A stretch of DNA of 64,000 bases from Streptomyces sp. SID486 (GTDB taxonomy: Bacteria > Actinomycetota > Actinomycetes > Streptomycetales > Streptomycetaceae): NCBI RefSeq assembly GCF_009865385.1, contig NZ_WWJT01000317.1, positions 30,256 to 94,255 of the forward strand, written 5' to 3'. The position numbers and the translations under genes were made by a program. Of this stretch, positions 35,852 through 46,976 are shown piece by piece. The notes beneath the pieces are model-generated. The model ran no database searches, was not told where the DNA came from, and saw only the letters and a program-made list of their open reading frames with translations. Every line of letters begins with the position of its first letter. Positions within the stretch are counted from its first letter, which is position 1.

Positions 35852-36015
35852 GCTGCTGTGTCCGTCCGTTCGTGCTGGGTGGTCTCGGATGACGGCCTCG
35901 CCGGGGGCGGCGGGCGGAGGAGGGTCCGGCTCACCGCCGGGTCGCGGGCTCCGCTGCCACCGGGCGAGTGGGCCGGTGCGGAGACGGCGAGAGGGGTGCC
36001 GGCGGTCCGGGTCAT
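35848..36015 (-). CDS. Uncharacterised 55-aa ORF coupled to the DUF4287 gene
   Basis: A short frame starting MTRTAGTPLAVSAPAHSPGG with a near-ideal AAGGAGGA 6 nt before ATG 36015. It is the only good ribosome site in front of DUF4287, and its stop overlaps that gene's start. The product is Pro/Ala/Arg-rich and matches no family that I know. It may be a real small protein, or a leader that lets ribosomes reach the DUF4287 start. Its promoter must lie among the 19-bp repeats at 36047-36116. Confidence 0.45.
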   Translation of the reverse strand: MTRTAGTPLAVSAPAHSPGGSGARDPAVSRTLLRPPPPARPSSETTQHERTDTAA

Positions 36016-36046
36016 GTGAAGTCCTCCTTGGTCGGGAACCCGCCGA

Positions 36047-36116
36047 AACTGGACGGTGTGGTACTGCCGGAACTGGACGGTACAGTACTCACAGGAGAAC
36101 TGGACTGTCCAGTACT
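36047..36116. promoter_or_regulatory. Three 19-bp operator-like repeats upstream of tetR
   Basis: Three copies start with AACTGGAC and end with GTACT at 36047-36065, 36071-36089 and 36098-36116. The last contains the perfect dyad ACTGGAC-T-GTCCAGT (36099-36113). They fill the gap between the small-ORF/DUF4287 pair and the TetR gene, so they are the likely TetR operators controlling both directions. Confidence 0.7.
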
Positions 36117-36132
36117 GAGGTCGGGAGGCGGC

Positions 36133-36753
36133 ATGGAAGCGAGCGAGCACGGCAGGTCGGCGCTCAAGCGCCGGGCGATCATGGAGGCCGCGACCGGCGC
36201 GTTCATGAGCAAGGGGTACTCCGGTACCAGCATGGACGACGTCGCGAAGCTGGCCGCGGTGTCCAAGCAGACCGTCTACAAGCACTTCTCCGACAAGGAG
36301 ACGCTGTTCGCCGAGATCGTGATGGCCACCACCGACCGGGTCGACGACATGGTCGACCTGGTGGCCCACATCCCGGCCGACGCCGACGCCCTGGAAGAGA
36401 ACCTGACCCGCTTGGCCCGCCGGTTCCTGGCCGCGCTCACCCATCCCCAGGTCCTTCAGCTGCGGCGCCTGGTCATCGCCAACGCGGACGCCTTCCCCGA
36501 GCTGGGCGCCGACTGGTACGAGCAGGGCTTCGAGCGGGTCCTGGCCACCCTGGCGGGCACCTTCCGGCGCCTCACCGACGACGGACTGCTGTCGACCGCC
36601 GACCCGCTCCTGGCCGCCCACCACTTCTCCGGCCTGCTGCTGTGGATCCCGGTCAACAAGGCCATGTTCCACGGCGGCCCCCGGCACACCGAGGCGGAGC
36701 TCGACCACTACGCCACCGCCGGCGTGCGGGCCTTCCTCGCCGCCTACCGCTGA
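36133..36753 (+). CDS. TetR-family transcriptional regulator
   Basis: A 206-aa repressor with an N-terminal TetR helix-turn-helix (AIMEAATGAFMSKGYSGTSMDDVAKLAAVSKQTVYKHF, about residues 16-52, quoted here in part: SKQTVYKHF is the recognition end) and a ligand-binding C-terminal domain of the TetR_C AefR-like type (LARRFLAALTHPQVLQLRRL). ATG 36133 has GGGAGG 4-5 nt upstream. The frame is open to 35968 but the upstream part covers the operator repeats and is not coding. It is followed after 43 nt by an alpha/beta-hydrolase gene, its likely target or partner. Three 19-bp repeats lie directly upstream, so autorepression is likely. The ligand is unknown. Confidence 0.9.
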   Translation: MEASEHGRSALKRRAIMEAATGAFMSKGYSGTSMDDVAKLAAVSKQTVYKHFSDKETLFAEIVMATTDRVDDMVDLVAHIPADADALEENLTRLARRFLAALTHPQVLQLRRLVIANADAFPELGADWYEQGFERVLATLAGTFRRLTDDGLLSTADPLLAAHHFSGLLLWIPVNKAMFHGGPRHTEAELDHYATAGVRAFLAAYR

Positions 36754-36796
36754 CCCTCCGCCGGCCCGCCTCACATCCGACACCCCTGGGGGGAAC

Positions 36797-37627
36797 ATGA
36801 CCTGGACCGAGCGCACCGTCGTGCGCGACGGCGTACGCATCTCCTGCCGCGACTGGGGCGGGGCGGGGACACCCGTCGTCCTGCTGCACGGACTGGCCGG
36901 CCACGCGGGCGAATGGGACACCGTCGCCGGGCGCCTGAGCCCCCGGTACCGGGTGGTCGCCGTGGACCAGCGCGGCCACGGCGCCGGCGAACGGCACCCT
37001 CGCGACCGCTCGCGCGCCGCGTACGTCGCCGACGTCGTCGCGGTCCTCGGTCGGCTGGAGCTGGGCCGGCCCGTCCTGCTGGGCCAGTCGCTCGGCGGCC
37101 ACACCGCCATGCTCACCGCCGCCGGCCACCCGGACCTCGTCCGGGCGCTCGTGCTCGTCGAGGCCGGACCCGGCGGCGCGAGCCCGGACACTCCCGCGGA
37201 GATCGGCGGGTGGCTCGACTCGTGGCCGACGCCCTTCCCGTCCCGGGAGGCCGCCGTGGCGTTCTTCGGCGGCGGCCCGGTCGGCGAGGGCTGGGCCGCC
37301 GGACTGGAGAGGCGGGACGGCGGGTGGTGGCCGCGCTTCGACCGCGACGTGATGGTCGACTCGCTGCGGGAGAACGCGCGGCGCTCCTACTGGGACGAGT
37401 GGGCGAGCATCACCTGTCCGACACTGGCCGTACTCGGCCGATCGGGCATCATCGCGCCCGAGGAGAGCGGCAGAATGCTCCGGCAGCGTCCCGAGACGGT
37501 GGCGATGAGCATCCCCGGAGCCGGACACGACCTCCACCTGGAACGGCCCGACCTCCTGTGCGCGGCGCTCGAACGGTTCCTCGGGGACACCACCGGGCCG
37601 CAGGGCGGACTCCTCCGGACCCCGTGA
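36797..37627 (+). CDS. Alpha/beta-hydrolase
   Basis: A 276-aa soluble hydrolase. It shows the oxyanion HGLAGHAGEW region, nucleophile elbow GQSLGG (Ser), an acid residue region near TLAVLGRSGIIAPEES, and a C-terminal His in GAGHDLHLERP. These make up the usual Ser-Asp-His triad. The substrate cannot be told; esters, lactones or haloperoxidase-type activity are all possible. GGGGGGAAC lies just before ATG 36797. It is co-transcribed with the TetR gene, which suggests that it is induced by its substrate or a related toxic compound. The gene ends at a strong hairpin shared with acnA. Confidence 0.88.
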   Translation: MTWTERTVVRDGVRISCRDWGGAGTPVVLLHGLAGHAGEWDTVAGRLSPRYRVVAVDQRGHGAGERHPRDRSRAAYVADVVAVLGRLELGRPVLLGQSLGGHTAMLTAAGHPDLVRALVLVEAGPGGASPDTPAEIGGWLDSWPTPFPSREAAVAFFGGGPVGEGWAAGLERRDGGWWPRFDRDVMVDSLRENARRSYWDEWASITCPTLAVLGRSGIIAPEESGRMLRQRPETVAMSIPGAGHDLHLERPDLLCAALERFLGDTTGPQGGLLRTP

Positions 37628-37702
37628 CCCGTCCCGCCCGTCGAGGCAGGTACCCGGGGCAGACGCGGCGGTGTCCGGCGGGCACGGCGAAGGGCACGGC
37701 GA

Positions 37703-37737
37703 AGGGCCGCACCCCCGCTGCCGGGGGGTGCGGCCCT
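37703..37737. terminator. 14-bp hairpin between hydrolase and acnA
   Basis: AGGGCCGCACCCCC (37703-37716) pairs exactly with 37724-37737, loop 7 nt. It lies between convergent genes and probably serves both. Confidence 0.85.
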
Positions 37738-37757
37738 GAACCGCTCGCCTGGGCCGC

Positions 37758-40562
<2,805 letters not shown>

Positions 40563-40605
40563 GCATGCCTTACCGGTGCGGCGGGCTGCGGTGCGCCTCG
40601 GCAGA

Positions 40606-40623
40606 TATCTCGATGTCGAGATA
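40606..40623. promoter_or_regulatory. 18-bp dyad upstream of acnA (candidate TamR site)
   Basis: TATCTCGA-TG-TCGAGATA is a perfect 8-2-8 palindrome about 131-148 nt before the acnA start. TamR, a MarR-family sensor of citrate-type metabolites, is known to control the Streptomyces aconitase gene, and a dyad of this type fits such a protein. The same ATCTC-N6-GAGAT frame recurs before the XRE-MurA gene. Confidence 0.55.
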
Positions 40624-40697
40624 ACACTAGTACATGGGCGCGGTCTGGTCATGCCCGCCCCCGCCTCCCGCGCGCCCCGGCCGGCCCGCCCGCCGGT

Positions 40698-41390
40698 CTA
40701 CCAGCTGCGTTCGGCGACGGTCTTGGCCGGGCCCAGCACCTTCACATGGCCGTGATCGCCGTAGTCCGAGTTCCGCCACCGGGCGAACCCCCTGGCCGTG
40801 CGATCGGCGCCGTCCTGCTCACCCACGCCGTAGTCGACCCGGACCACGGACTCGGTACGGCCGCCGGGCGCCGACGTACGGACGTAGACGCTCTCCACGT
40901 GCGGGGCGACAGCGGCGTCCGCCGCCGTGCCGCCGTCCGCCACCAGGAAGGCCCGGAACTCGCGCCGCATGGGGAACCAGCAGGGCGCGCCGGTGTCCGC
41001 CGGAGTGTCGCTGGTGGTGTCCGGAAGCTCCCGGTAGTCGTCGCTGGTGGTGTCGGGAAGCTCCTGAGCGTCGTCGTCGGTCGTCGTGTCGGGCAGTTCC
41101 CCGGGGTCGTCGTCGGTCGTCGCGTCCGGGAGCTCCTGAGGGTCGTCGTCCGTCGTCATGTCGGGGAGGCCCCCGGGGTCGTCGTCGGTGGTGTCCGGGA
41201 GGTCCCCGTAGTCCTCCTCCGTCGGCACGTCCGGCTGGTGGCAACCGGCGGTCGCCCCGCCGGTCGCGGACGCGCCGGCCGAGGCGTCGGCGTGCAGGGT
41301 GCCGCACGAGGCAAGCGAGCAGCAGAGAGCGAGCACGACGAGCACGGGGAGGTGGCGCGTCCTGGTGGTCCTGGTGGCTGTGGTGGTCAT
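40698..41390 (-). CDS. Repeat-bearing lipoprotein
   Basis: A 230-aa predicted lipoprotein of unknown function. The N terminus is a Thr/Arg-rich start, then hydrophobic LPVLVVLALCCSL and lipobox LASC (Cys at about residue 29). Residues about 62-132 are six acidic repeats of roughly 12 residues built on LPDTTxDDDP. The C-terminal part (REFRAFLVADGG ... SVVRVDYGVGEQ) looks like a small folded domain that I do not recognise. The repeats are also visible in the DNA with a period near 36 nt, so the number may vary between strains. ATG 41390 has GGGGGAA upstream. It diverges from the XRE-MurA gene. Confidence 0.8.
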   Translation of the reverse strand: MTTTATRTTRTRHLPVLVVLALCCSLASCGTLHADASAGASATGGATAGCHQPDVPTEEDYGDLPDTTDDDPGGLPDMTTDDDPQELPDATTDDDPGELPDTTTDDDAQELPDTTSDDYRELPDTTSDTPADTGAPCWFPMRREFRAFLVADGGTAADAAVAPHVESVYVRTSAPGGRTESVVRVDYGVGEQDGADRTARGFARWRNSDYGDHGHVKVLGPAKTVAERSW

Positions 41391-41590
41391 GTGTGTGTTC
41401 CCCCTTCCGAGAGGAGAGGGGCGGGCGCGGGTCCCGGTTCCGCGACGCGGGACGGTGTTCCGTCACCCCGGCGGACGTCATACGACATCGCCCGTTTTCT
41501 CCAGACCTTCCGGACGCCCGCCCCGCGCCGGCGCGGGGCCGCTGACAGCCCGTCACCGACATCACCCGAATGGCCCCCTTGGCGGGCGCG

Positions 41591-41606
41591 ATCTCATATC
41601 TGAGAT
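41591..41606. promoter_or_regulatory. 16-bp dyad just before the XRE-MurA gene
   Basis: ATCTCA-TATC-TGAGAT ends 12 nt before the ATG and leaves no room for a ribosome site. It probably overlaps the -10 region, so a repressor bound here would block transcription. The XRE domain of the gene itself is the obvious candidate. Confidence 0.55.
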
Positions 41607-41618
41607 AGCCTCAACCTC

Positions 41619-43148
41619 ATGTCAGACGACTACCTCGTACGCATCGGCAAGCTCATCCGTGACGCGCGGCAACACCGCGGCTGGACTCAGGCGCAGCTCG
41701 CGGAGGCGCTCGGCACCAGCCAGAGCGCGGTGAACCGCATCGAGCGCGGCAACCAGAACATCAGCCTTGAGATGATCGCCCGGATCGGTGAAGCCCTGGA
41801 CAGCGAGATCGTGTCGCTGGGCTACGCGGGTCCGATGCATCTGCGCGTGGTCGGCGGCCGCCGTCTGTCCGGTGCCATCGACGTGAAGACCAGCAAGAAC
41901 GCGTGCGTGGCCCTGCTGTGCGCCTCGCTGCTGAACAAGGGCCGCACGCTGCTGCGCCGGGTGGCGCGCATCGAGGAGGTGTACCGCCTGCTGGAGGTGC
42001 TCAACTCCATCGGCGTGCGCACCCGCTGGGTCAACGACGGCGTCGACCTGGAACTGATCCCGCCCGCCGAGCTGGAGTTGGCGGCGATCGACGCGGAGGC
42101 CGCCGTACGGACCCGCTCGATCATCATGTTCCTCGGCCCGCTGCTGCACCGCATGGACCACTTCAAGCTGCCCTACGCCGGCGGCTGCGACCTGGGCACG
42201 CGGACCATCGAGCCGCACATGATCGCGCTACGCCGGTTCGGCCTGGACGTCGCGGCCACCGAGGGCCAGTACCACGCCCAGGTGGACCGCTCGGTCCGCC
42301 CCGACCGCCCGATCGTGCTGACCGAGCGCGGCGACACGGTGACCGAGAACGCGCTGCTGGCCGCCGCCCGGCACGACGGTGTGACGGTCATCCGCAACGC
42401 CTCCTCCAACTACATGGTCCAGGACCTGTGTTTCTTCCTGGAGGCCCTGGGCGTCAGGGTGGAGGGCATCGGCACCACGACGCTCACCGTGCACGGTGTG
42501 CCGAACATCGACGTCGACGTGGACTACTCGCCCTCCGAGGACCCGGTGGAGGCGATGAGCCTGCTGGCCGCCGCGGTGGTCACGGAGTCGGAACTGACGG
42601 TGCGCCGGGTGCCGATCGAGTTCCTGGAGATCGAGCTGGCGGTCCTGGAGGAGATGGGCCTGGACCACGACCGGTCGCCGGAGTACTTCGCGGACAACGG
42701 CCGTACCCGCCTGATCGACCTCACGGTACGGCCCTCCAAGCTCGAAGCCCCGATCGACAAGATCCACCCCATGCCGTTCCCGGGCCTGAACATCGACAAC
42801 GTCCCGTTCTTCGCGGCGATCGCGGCGGTCGCCTCGGGCCAGACGCTGATCCACGACTGGGTCTACGACAACCGGGCGATCTACCTGACCGACCTCAACC
42901 GCCTCGGCGGCCGGCTCCAGCTCCTGGATCCGCACCGGGTGCTGGTCGAGGGCCCGACCCGCTGGCGCGCGGCCGAGATGATGTGCCCGCCTGCCCTGCG
43001 GCCCGCGGTGGTCGTCCTGCTGGCGATGATGGCGGCCGAGGGCACATCGGTGCTGCGCAACGTGTACGTCATCAACCGCGGTTACGAGGACCTCGCGGAA
43101 CGCCTGAACTCGATCGGGGCCCAGATCGAGACCTTCCGGGACATCTGA
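41619..43148 (+). CDS. XRE helix-turn-helix fused to MurA-like enolpyruvyl transferase
   Basis: A 509-aa fusion. Residues about 9-64 form an XRE DNA-binding domain (WTQAQLAEALGTSQSAVNRIERG). The remainder is a UDP-N-acetylglucosamine 1-carboxyvinyltransferase fold, which adds enolpyruvate to UDP-GlcNAc in peptidoglycan precursor synthesis. The key residues look intact: K93-N94 in TSKNAC and the loop cysteine Cys190 in GGCDLGTRTIEPH. The usual MurA is about 420-450 aa, so the extra length is the XRE part. The equivalent S. coelicolor gene (SCO5998 from memory) is annotated as a second MurA. There is no Shine-Dalgarno site, so the mRNA may be leaderless. Whether it is an enzyme, a regulator sensing UDP-GlcNAc, or both cannot be told from the sequence. 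Confidence 0.9.
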   Translation: MSDDYLVRIGKLIRDARQHRGWTQAQLAEALGTSQSAVNRIERGNQNISLEMIARIGEALDSEIVSLGYAGPMHLRVVGGRRLSGAIDVKTSKNACVALLCASLLNKGRTLLRRVARIEEVYRLLEVLNSIGVRTRWVNDGVDLELIPPAELELAAIDAEAAVRTRSIIMFLGPLLHRMDHFKLPYAGGCDLGTRTIEPHMIALRRFGLDVAATEGQYHAQVDRSVRPDRPIVLTERGDTVTENALLAAARHDGVTVIRNASSNYMVQDLCFFLEALGVRVEGIGTTTLTVHGVPNIDVDVDYSPSEDPVEAMSLLAAAVVTESELTVRRVPIEFLEIELAVLEEMGLDHDRSPEYFADNGRTRLIDLTVRPSKLEAPIDKIHPMPFPGLNIDNVPFFAAIAAVASGQTLIHDWVYDNRAIYLTDLNRLGGRLQLLDPHRVLVEGPTRWRAAEMMCPPALRPAVVVLLAMMAAEGTSVLRNVYVINRGYEDLAERLNSIGAQIETFRDI

Positions 43149-43220
43149 GGGACCGAGAAGCAGGCTCGGCGCCGGCCGGGCTCGCCCCGGGACGCCGTCC
43201 GGGAGCGGGCCCGGCGCCGT

Positions 43221-43252
43221 CGGCCCCGGTGAGGCGGGCGGCGCCGGGGCCG
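43221..43252. terminator. 9-bp hairpin between convergent genes
   Basis: CGGCCCCGG (43221-43229) pairs with CCGGGGCCG (43244-43252), between the XRE-MurA gene and the hydrolase. Confidence 0.55.
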
Positions 43253-43254
43253 GG

Positions 43255-44154
43255 TCAGTCGTGGGGGGTGAAGAGGGCCGCCGCGGTCTCGGCCACCAGG
43301 TCCGGGCGTTCCTCGTGGAGGTAGTGCCCGCAGCCCGGGACCACCTCGACCCGGAGGTCGTCGGCGTGGCGTCCGGCGTCCGTGATCACGCTCGGCGGCA
43401 GCATGAAGTCCCTTTCGCCCGCTAGGATCACCGTCGGCGTGGTGAGCCGGAGCTTCTTGTAGCGGCCGAGGACCAGCTTGGCGATGTCCCGCAGGGCGAA
43501 GGCGCGGTGCAGCGCCTCACCGGCCCGCGCCCGGTCGGGTTCCCGGCTGGAGCGCACGAACTCGTCCACGGCGTCCGGCGTCCACACCGCCTGGTCCACC
43601 ACGCCCCTGCGCATCAGGTAGCGGGTGAACCCGGGCCGGTTGCGCAGCATCCAGCGGCCCAGCAGCGGCTGCTCCAGCAGCGCCGTGTACCAGAACCGCC
43701 AGGACTGGGGCATGAGCCGGTGGTGCAGCGGCCACGGGTGCATCATGTTCAGCGCCAGGTAGCGGTGGATCCGCTCGGGTGCCTGCAGACACACGTGGAA
43801 GCCGGTCCAGGCGCCCCAGTCGTGACCGATGAGGTGGACCCGGTCCAGGCCCAGTTCGTCCAGCAGGCCGACCACGTCGGCCACCCTGCTGTCGGTGTCG
43901 TAGCCGTGGCCCGGTGCGTCGGACCAGCCGAAGCCGCGCTGGTCCACGCACAGCAGCCGGTACCGGCCGGACAGCAGCGGGACGAGCCGCCGCCAGCCGT
44001 ACCAGTGCTGGGGGAAGCCGTGCAGCAGGACGACGGGTTCGCCCTGGCCGATCTCCGCGACGTGCAGGCGGACACCGCGCACGCTGACATATCGGTGCCG
44101 GACTCCGTCCAGCTCGGGCAGCGGCGGGGTGGTGGTGTGCGCCACGGTCTCCAC
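43255..44154 (-). CDS. Epoxide-hydrolase-like alpha/beta-hydrolase
   Basis: A 299-aa hydrolase. HGFPQHWYGWR is the oxyanion-hole motif of epoxide hydrolases and haloalkane dehalogenases, and the nucleophile elbow reads GHDWGAW, so the nucleophile is Asp, not Ser. A C-terminal catalytic His lies in GCGHYLHEERP. Epoxide opening is the most likely reaction. GTG 44154 has GGAG 5 nt upstream; the frame continues open to 44889 but that part overlaps the MMPL gene on the other strand and is not coding. It diverges from MMPL with 190 nt between. Confidence 0.87.
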   Translation of the reverse strand: METVAHTTTPPLPELDGVRHRYVSVRGVRLHVAEIGQGEPVVLLHGFPQHWYGWRRLVPLLSGRYRLLCVDQRGFGWSDAPGHGYDTDSRVADVVGLLDELGLDRVHLIGHDWGAWTGFHVCLQAPERIHRYLALNMMHPWPLHHRLMPQSWRFWYTALLEQPLLGRWMLRNRPGFTRYLMRRGVVDQAVWTPDAVDEFVRSSREPDRARAGEALHRAFALRDIAKLVLGRYKKLRLTTPTVILAGERDFMLPPSVITDAGRHADDLRVEVVPGCGHYLHEERPDLVAETAAALFTPHD

Positions 44155-44344
44155 GAGGGCTCCAGGGGGTGTTGGCGGTGCTGGTCGGTTGGTCAGGAGG
44201 CGCCGGACGGGCGAAAGGTTCCGTCCGTCCTCGAACCGGTGCGCGGCGGGAACCGCGAAAGACGTACGGAACGTTTGGGCCTCCCGGCTCCTCCTGACCC
44301 TGCGCGGCTCGACGCAGCCGACCGGCTCGACGGAGGAGAAGAAC

Positions 44345-46624
44345 GTGACAAACAGGCGAGGTCTCGCGCAGGCCGCGGGGCGTTGGAGTGCCACCCACAG
44401 ATGGGCGGCCGTGCTGCTCTGGCTGGCGTTCGTCGTCGTGGCCACCGTGGCCGGCGGCATGGTCACCCAGCACGAGCCGACCCCCGCCGAACTCACCAAC
44501 GGCGAGGCCCGGCACGCGGAACGGATCCTGAGCGACGCGGGACTGAGCCTGCCCGCGCACGAGGTGGCGTTCGTCCACAGTGACCGGGCGACCGTGGGCT
44601 CACCGGAGTTCCGCGCGGCCGTCACCGACGTGGTGGAGCGCATCAAGCGCACCGGCAAGGTCCGTGACGTGGTGTCGCCGCTGGACCCGGCGGGCGCCGC
44701 GGCCGTCTCGGCGGACCGGCACAGCGCCCTGGTCCAGTTCGACATGGCGGGTGACGCCGTCGAGGCGAAGGAGGAGGTGCAGCCGGTCCTCGACGCCGTC
44801 GCGCGTTCCGCCGAGGTCTCCCCCAGTGTCACCGTGGAGCAGTTCGGCGAGGCGTCCTTCGCGCACAAGTACGAGGAGAAGCTGCACACCGACTACACGA
44901 ACGCGGAGACGATCTCCTTCCCCGTGACCCTGGGCATCCTGCTGGTGGCGTTCGGCGCGCTGGTCGCCGCCCTGCTGCCGGTGGTGCTCGCGCTCACCGC
45001 CGTGGTCGCCGCCGGCGGGCTGCTCACCCTCGGCAGCCACCTGGTGCACATCGACCAGAACGGCAGCTCCGTCATGTCGCTCATCGGCATCGCCGTCGGC
45101 GTCGACTACTCGCTGTTCTACATCCGCCGGGTGCGCGAGGAGCGGGCCCGGGGCAACAGCACCGAGGCGGCCGTGAGCGCGGCGGCGGCCACCTCCGGCC
45201 GTTCGGTCATCGTCTCGGGCCTGACCGTCATGGTCTCCCTCGCCGGGCTGTTCCTGTCCGGCAACGGCATCTTCTACGGCATGGCCACCGCGACCATCAT
45301 CGTCGTGGCGGTCGCGGTCCTCGGCTCGGTGACGGTGCTGCCCGCGCTCCTCTCGCTGCTCGGCCACCGGATCGACAAGGGCCGGGTGCCGCTGCTGCCC
45401 CGGATGCGCGCGCAGGACGCGACCGGGGCGGAGGAGGCCGGGCGCCGTGGCTTCTGGGGTGTCGTGCTCGCCGCCGTACTGCGCCGGCCGGTCGTCTCGC
45501 TGGTGGTGTGCGGCGGCGCGCTGCTGGCCCTGGTCGCCCCGGCGTTCTCGCTGCACACCTCGGACCCGGGGGTGAGCGACCTGTCGGCCAAGAGCCTGCC
45601 GGCGCTGCGGACGTACGAGCGGATCCAGGGCGCCTTCCCCGGTTCGTCGACCCCGGCCAAGGTGGTGGTCAGGGCCGACGGTCTGCGCGGGGCGGCGGGC
45701 GAGGCGGCACTGCGGGACTTCACCCGGGCCGTCGGCGCGGCGGGTCCGCGGCTGAGCGGGCCGGTGACCTACCGGGTGTCGGACGACGGCAAGGTCGCCG
45801 TGGCCACCGTGGGCCTGGCCGGCACGGGCACGGACGACACATCCGTACGGGCCCTTCGCGCCCTGCGCACCGAGGTCGTCCCGGACACCTTCGGCAAGCT
45901 GCCCGGGGCGGACGTCGCCGTCGGCGGCACCACCGCGGCCTCGGTCGACACCAACGCCAACCTGTCCGACCGGGCGCCCTGGGTGGCGGGCTTCGTGCTG
46001 CTGTTCACGTTCGCGGTGATGCTGGTCTCCTTCCGCTCCCTGGTGGTCGCCGGCTTCACCCTGGTGCTCAACACGCTGTCGGTGGGCGCGGCCTACGGCA
46101 TCGTGGTGCTCGTCTTCCAGAAGGGCTGGGGCGAGGGCCTGCTCGGCTTCACCAGCACCGGCGGGATCGCCTCCTGGGTGCCGCTGTTCATGTTCGTCTT
46201 CCTGTTCGGCCTGTCGATGGACTACCACGTGTTCGTCGTCAGCCGGATCCGCGAGGGCCACGACCGCGGGCTGTCCACGCCCCAGGCCATCGAGCAGGGC
46301 ATCCGGGGCACGGCGAGCGTGGTCACCGGGGCGGCCGTGGTGATGGTCGCGGTCGCCGGGGTGTTCGGCACGCTGCCGCAGCTGTCCATGAAGGAGTCCG
46401 GCGTGGGCATGGCGACCGCCGTACTGGTCGACGCGACGTTCATCCGGATCGTGCTGCTGCCGGCCACGATGAGGCTCCTCGGGGACGCCAACTGGTACCT
46501 GCCGAAGTGGCTGGACCGGCTGTTGCCGGCCGCCTTCACCGAGGTGGCCGCCGCCGACGCCTCCGGGGCGCCCTCGGGCAGCGGCCGGCCGGCCGAGCGG
46601 GACACCGTCTCCTCCGGCACCTGA
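44345..46624 (+). CDS. MMPL-family membrane transporter
   Basis: A 759-aa RND-superfamily exporter with two MMPL repeats. Each has an extracellular loop after the first helix followed by five more helices. The first helix follows WAAVLLWLAFVVVATVAGG. The conserved GIAVGVDYSLFYIRR (first repeat) and FLFGLSMDYHVFVVSRIREG (second repeat) carry the Asp-Tyr pairs used for proton coupling. These proteins export lipids, polyketides or other hydrophobic compounds. GTG 44345 has GGAGGAGAAG upstream. The long upstream open frame has no start support. A perfect 21-bp hairpin follows. It lies 350 nt from the biosynthetic genes but is separated from them by that terminator, so a link to the cluster is only possible. 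Confidence 0.93.
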   Translation: MTNRRGLAQAAGRWSATHRWAAVLLWLAFVVVATVAGGMVTQHEPTPAELTNGEARHAERILSDAGLSLPAHEVAFVHSDRATVGSPEFRAAVTDVVERIKRTGKVRDVVSPLDPAGAAAVSADRHSALVQFDMAGDAVEAKEEVQPVLDAVARSAEVSPSVTVEQFGEASFAHKYEEKLHTDYTNAETISFPVTLGILLVAFGALVAALLPVVLALTAVVAAGGLLTLGSHLVHIDQNGSSVMSLIGIAVGVDYSLFYIRRVREERARGNSTEAAVSAAAATSGRSVIVSGLTVMVSLAGLFLSGNGIFYGMATATIIVVAVAVLGSVTVLPALLSLLGHRIDKGRVPLLPRMRAQDATGAEEAGRRGFWGVVLAAVLRRPVVSLVVCGGALLALVAPAFSLHTSDPGVSDLSAKSLPALRTYERIQGAFPGSSTPAKVVVRADGLRGAAGEAALRDFTRAVGAAGPRLSGPVTYRVSDDGKVAVATVGLAGTGTDDTSVRALRALRTEVVPDTFGKLPGADVAVGGTTAASVDTNANLSDRAPWVAGFVLLFTFAVMLVSFRSLVVAGFTLVLNTLSVGAAYGIVVLVFQKGWGEGLLGFTSTGGIASWVPLFMFVFLFGLSMDYHVFVVSRIREGHDRGLSTPQAIEQGIRGTASVVTGAAVVMVAVAGVFGTLPQLSMKESGVGMATAVLVDATFIRIVLLPATMRLLGDANWYLPKWLDRLLPAAFTEVAAADASGAPSGSGRPAERDTVSSGT

Positions 46625-46640
46625 CGGCTGCCGCCGGGAG

Positions 46641-46688
46641 ACGCACCGATGCCGCCGGACCAGGGAGGGTCCGGCGGCATCGGTGCGT
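46641..46688 (+). terminator. Perfect 21-bp hairpin after the MMPL gene
   Basis: Arms at 46641-46661 and 46668-46688 are exact reverse complements with a 6-nt loop, 17 nt past the stop. Confidence 0.95.
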
Positions 46689-46976
46689 CGGTCCGCGTCG
46701 GGCGCGGGGGCGGTGCGCCGGCGGGCCGCTGACCCACTGGCCCCCTGGGCCGCTGGGCCGCTGGGCCGACGCGGGGATGCGCCGGCGGGGCAGGAGGCCG
46801 GCGCGGGGATGCGTCGGCGGGGCAGGAGTCCGGCGTGGATGCGTCAGTGCACCGGACGACGTCCTGGCCGACTGTCGGCGGGCGGGGAGGCCGGGGCGTG
46901 CGCCGGCGGGCCGGGCCGCCGGCGTCTCGTCATCCCCGGCGTCTCGTCACCCCCGGCGTCTCGTCACGGCGTCTCG
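46689..46976. repeat. Low-complexity direct repeats between MMPL and the DAHP synthase gene
   Basis: No gene seen. Three short repeat families follow each other: GGGCCGCT x3 (46740-46770), copies of GATGCG(C/T)CGGCGGGGCAGGA (about 46785-46830), and CGGCGTCTCGTCA x4 (about 46920-46980). The last copy of the third family includes the stop codon of the DAHP synthase gene. Confidence 0.7.

Noticed and set aside
35848..37191. 447-codon minus frame across tetR and the hydrolase
   Set aside because: Antisense to two clear genes; only the last 55 codons (from ATG 36015) have a ribosome site and are reported separately.
44345..46624. MMPL gene as part of the biosynthetic cluster
   Set aside because: A perfect 21-bp terminator and repeat-rich gap separate it from the cluster, so I did not count it as a member.
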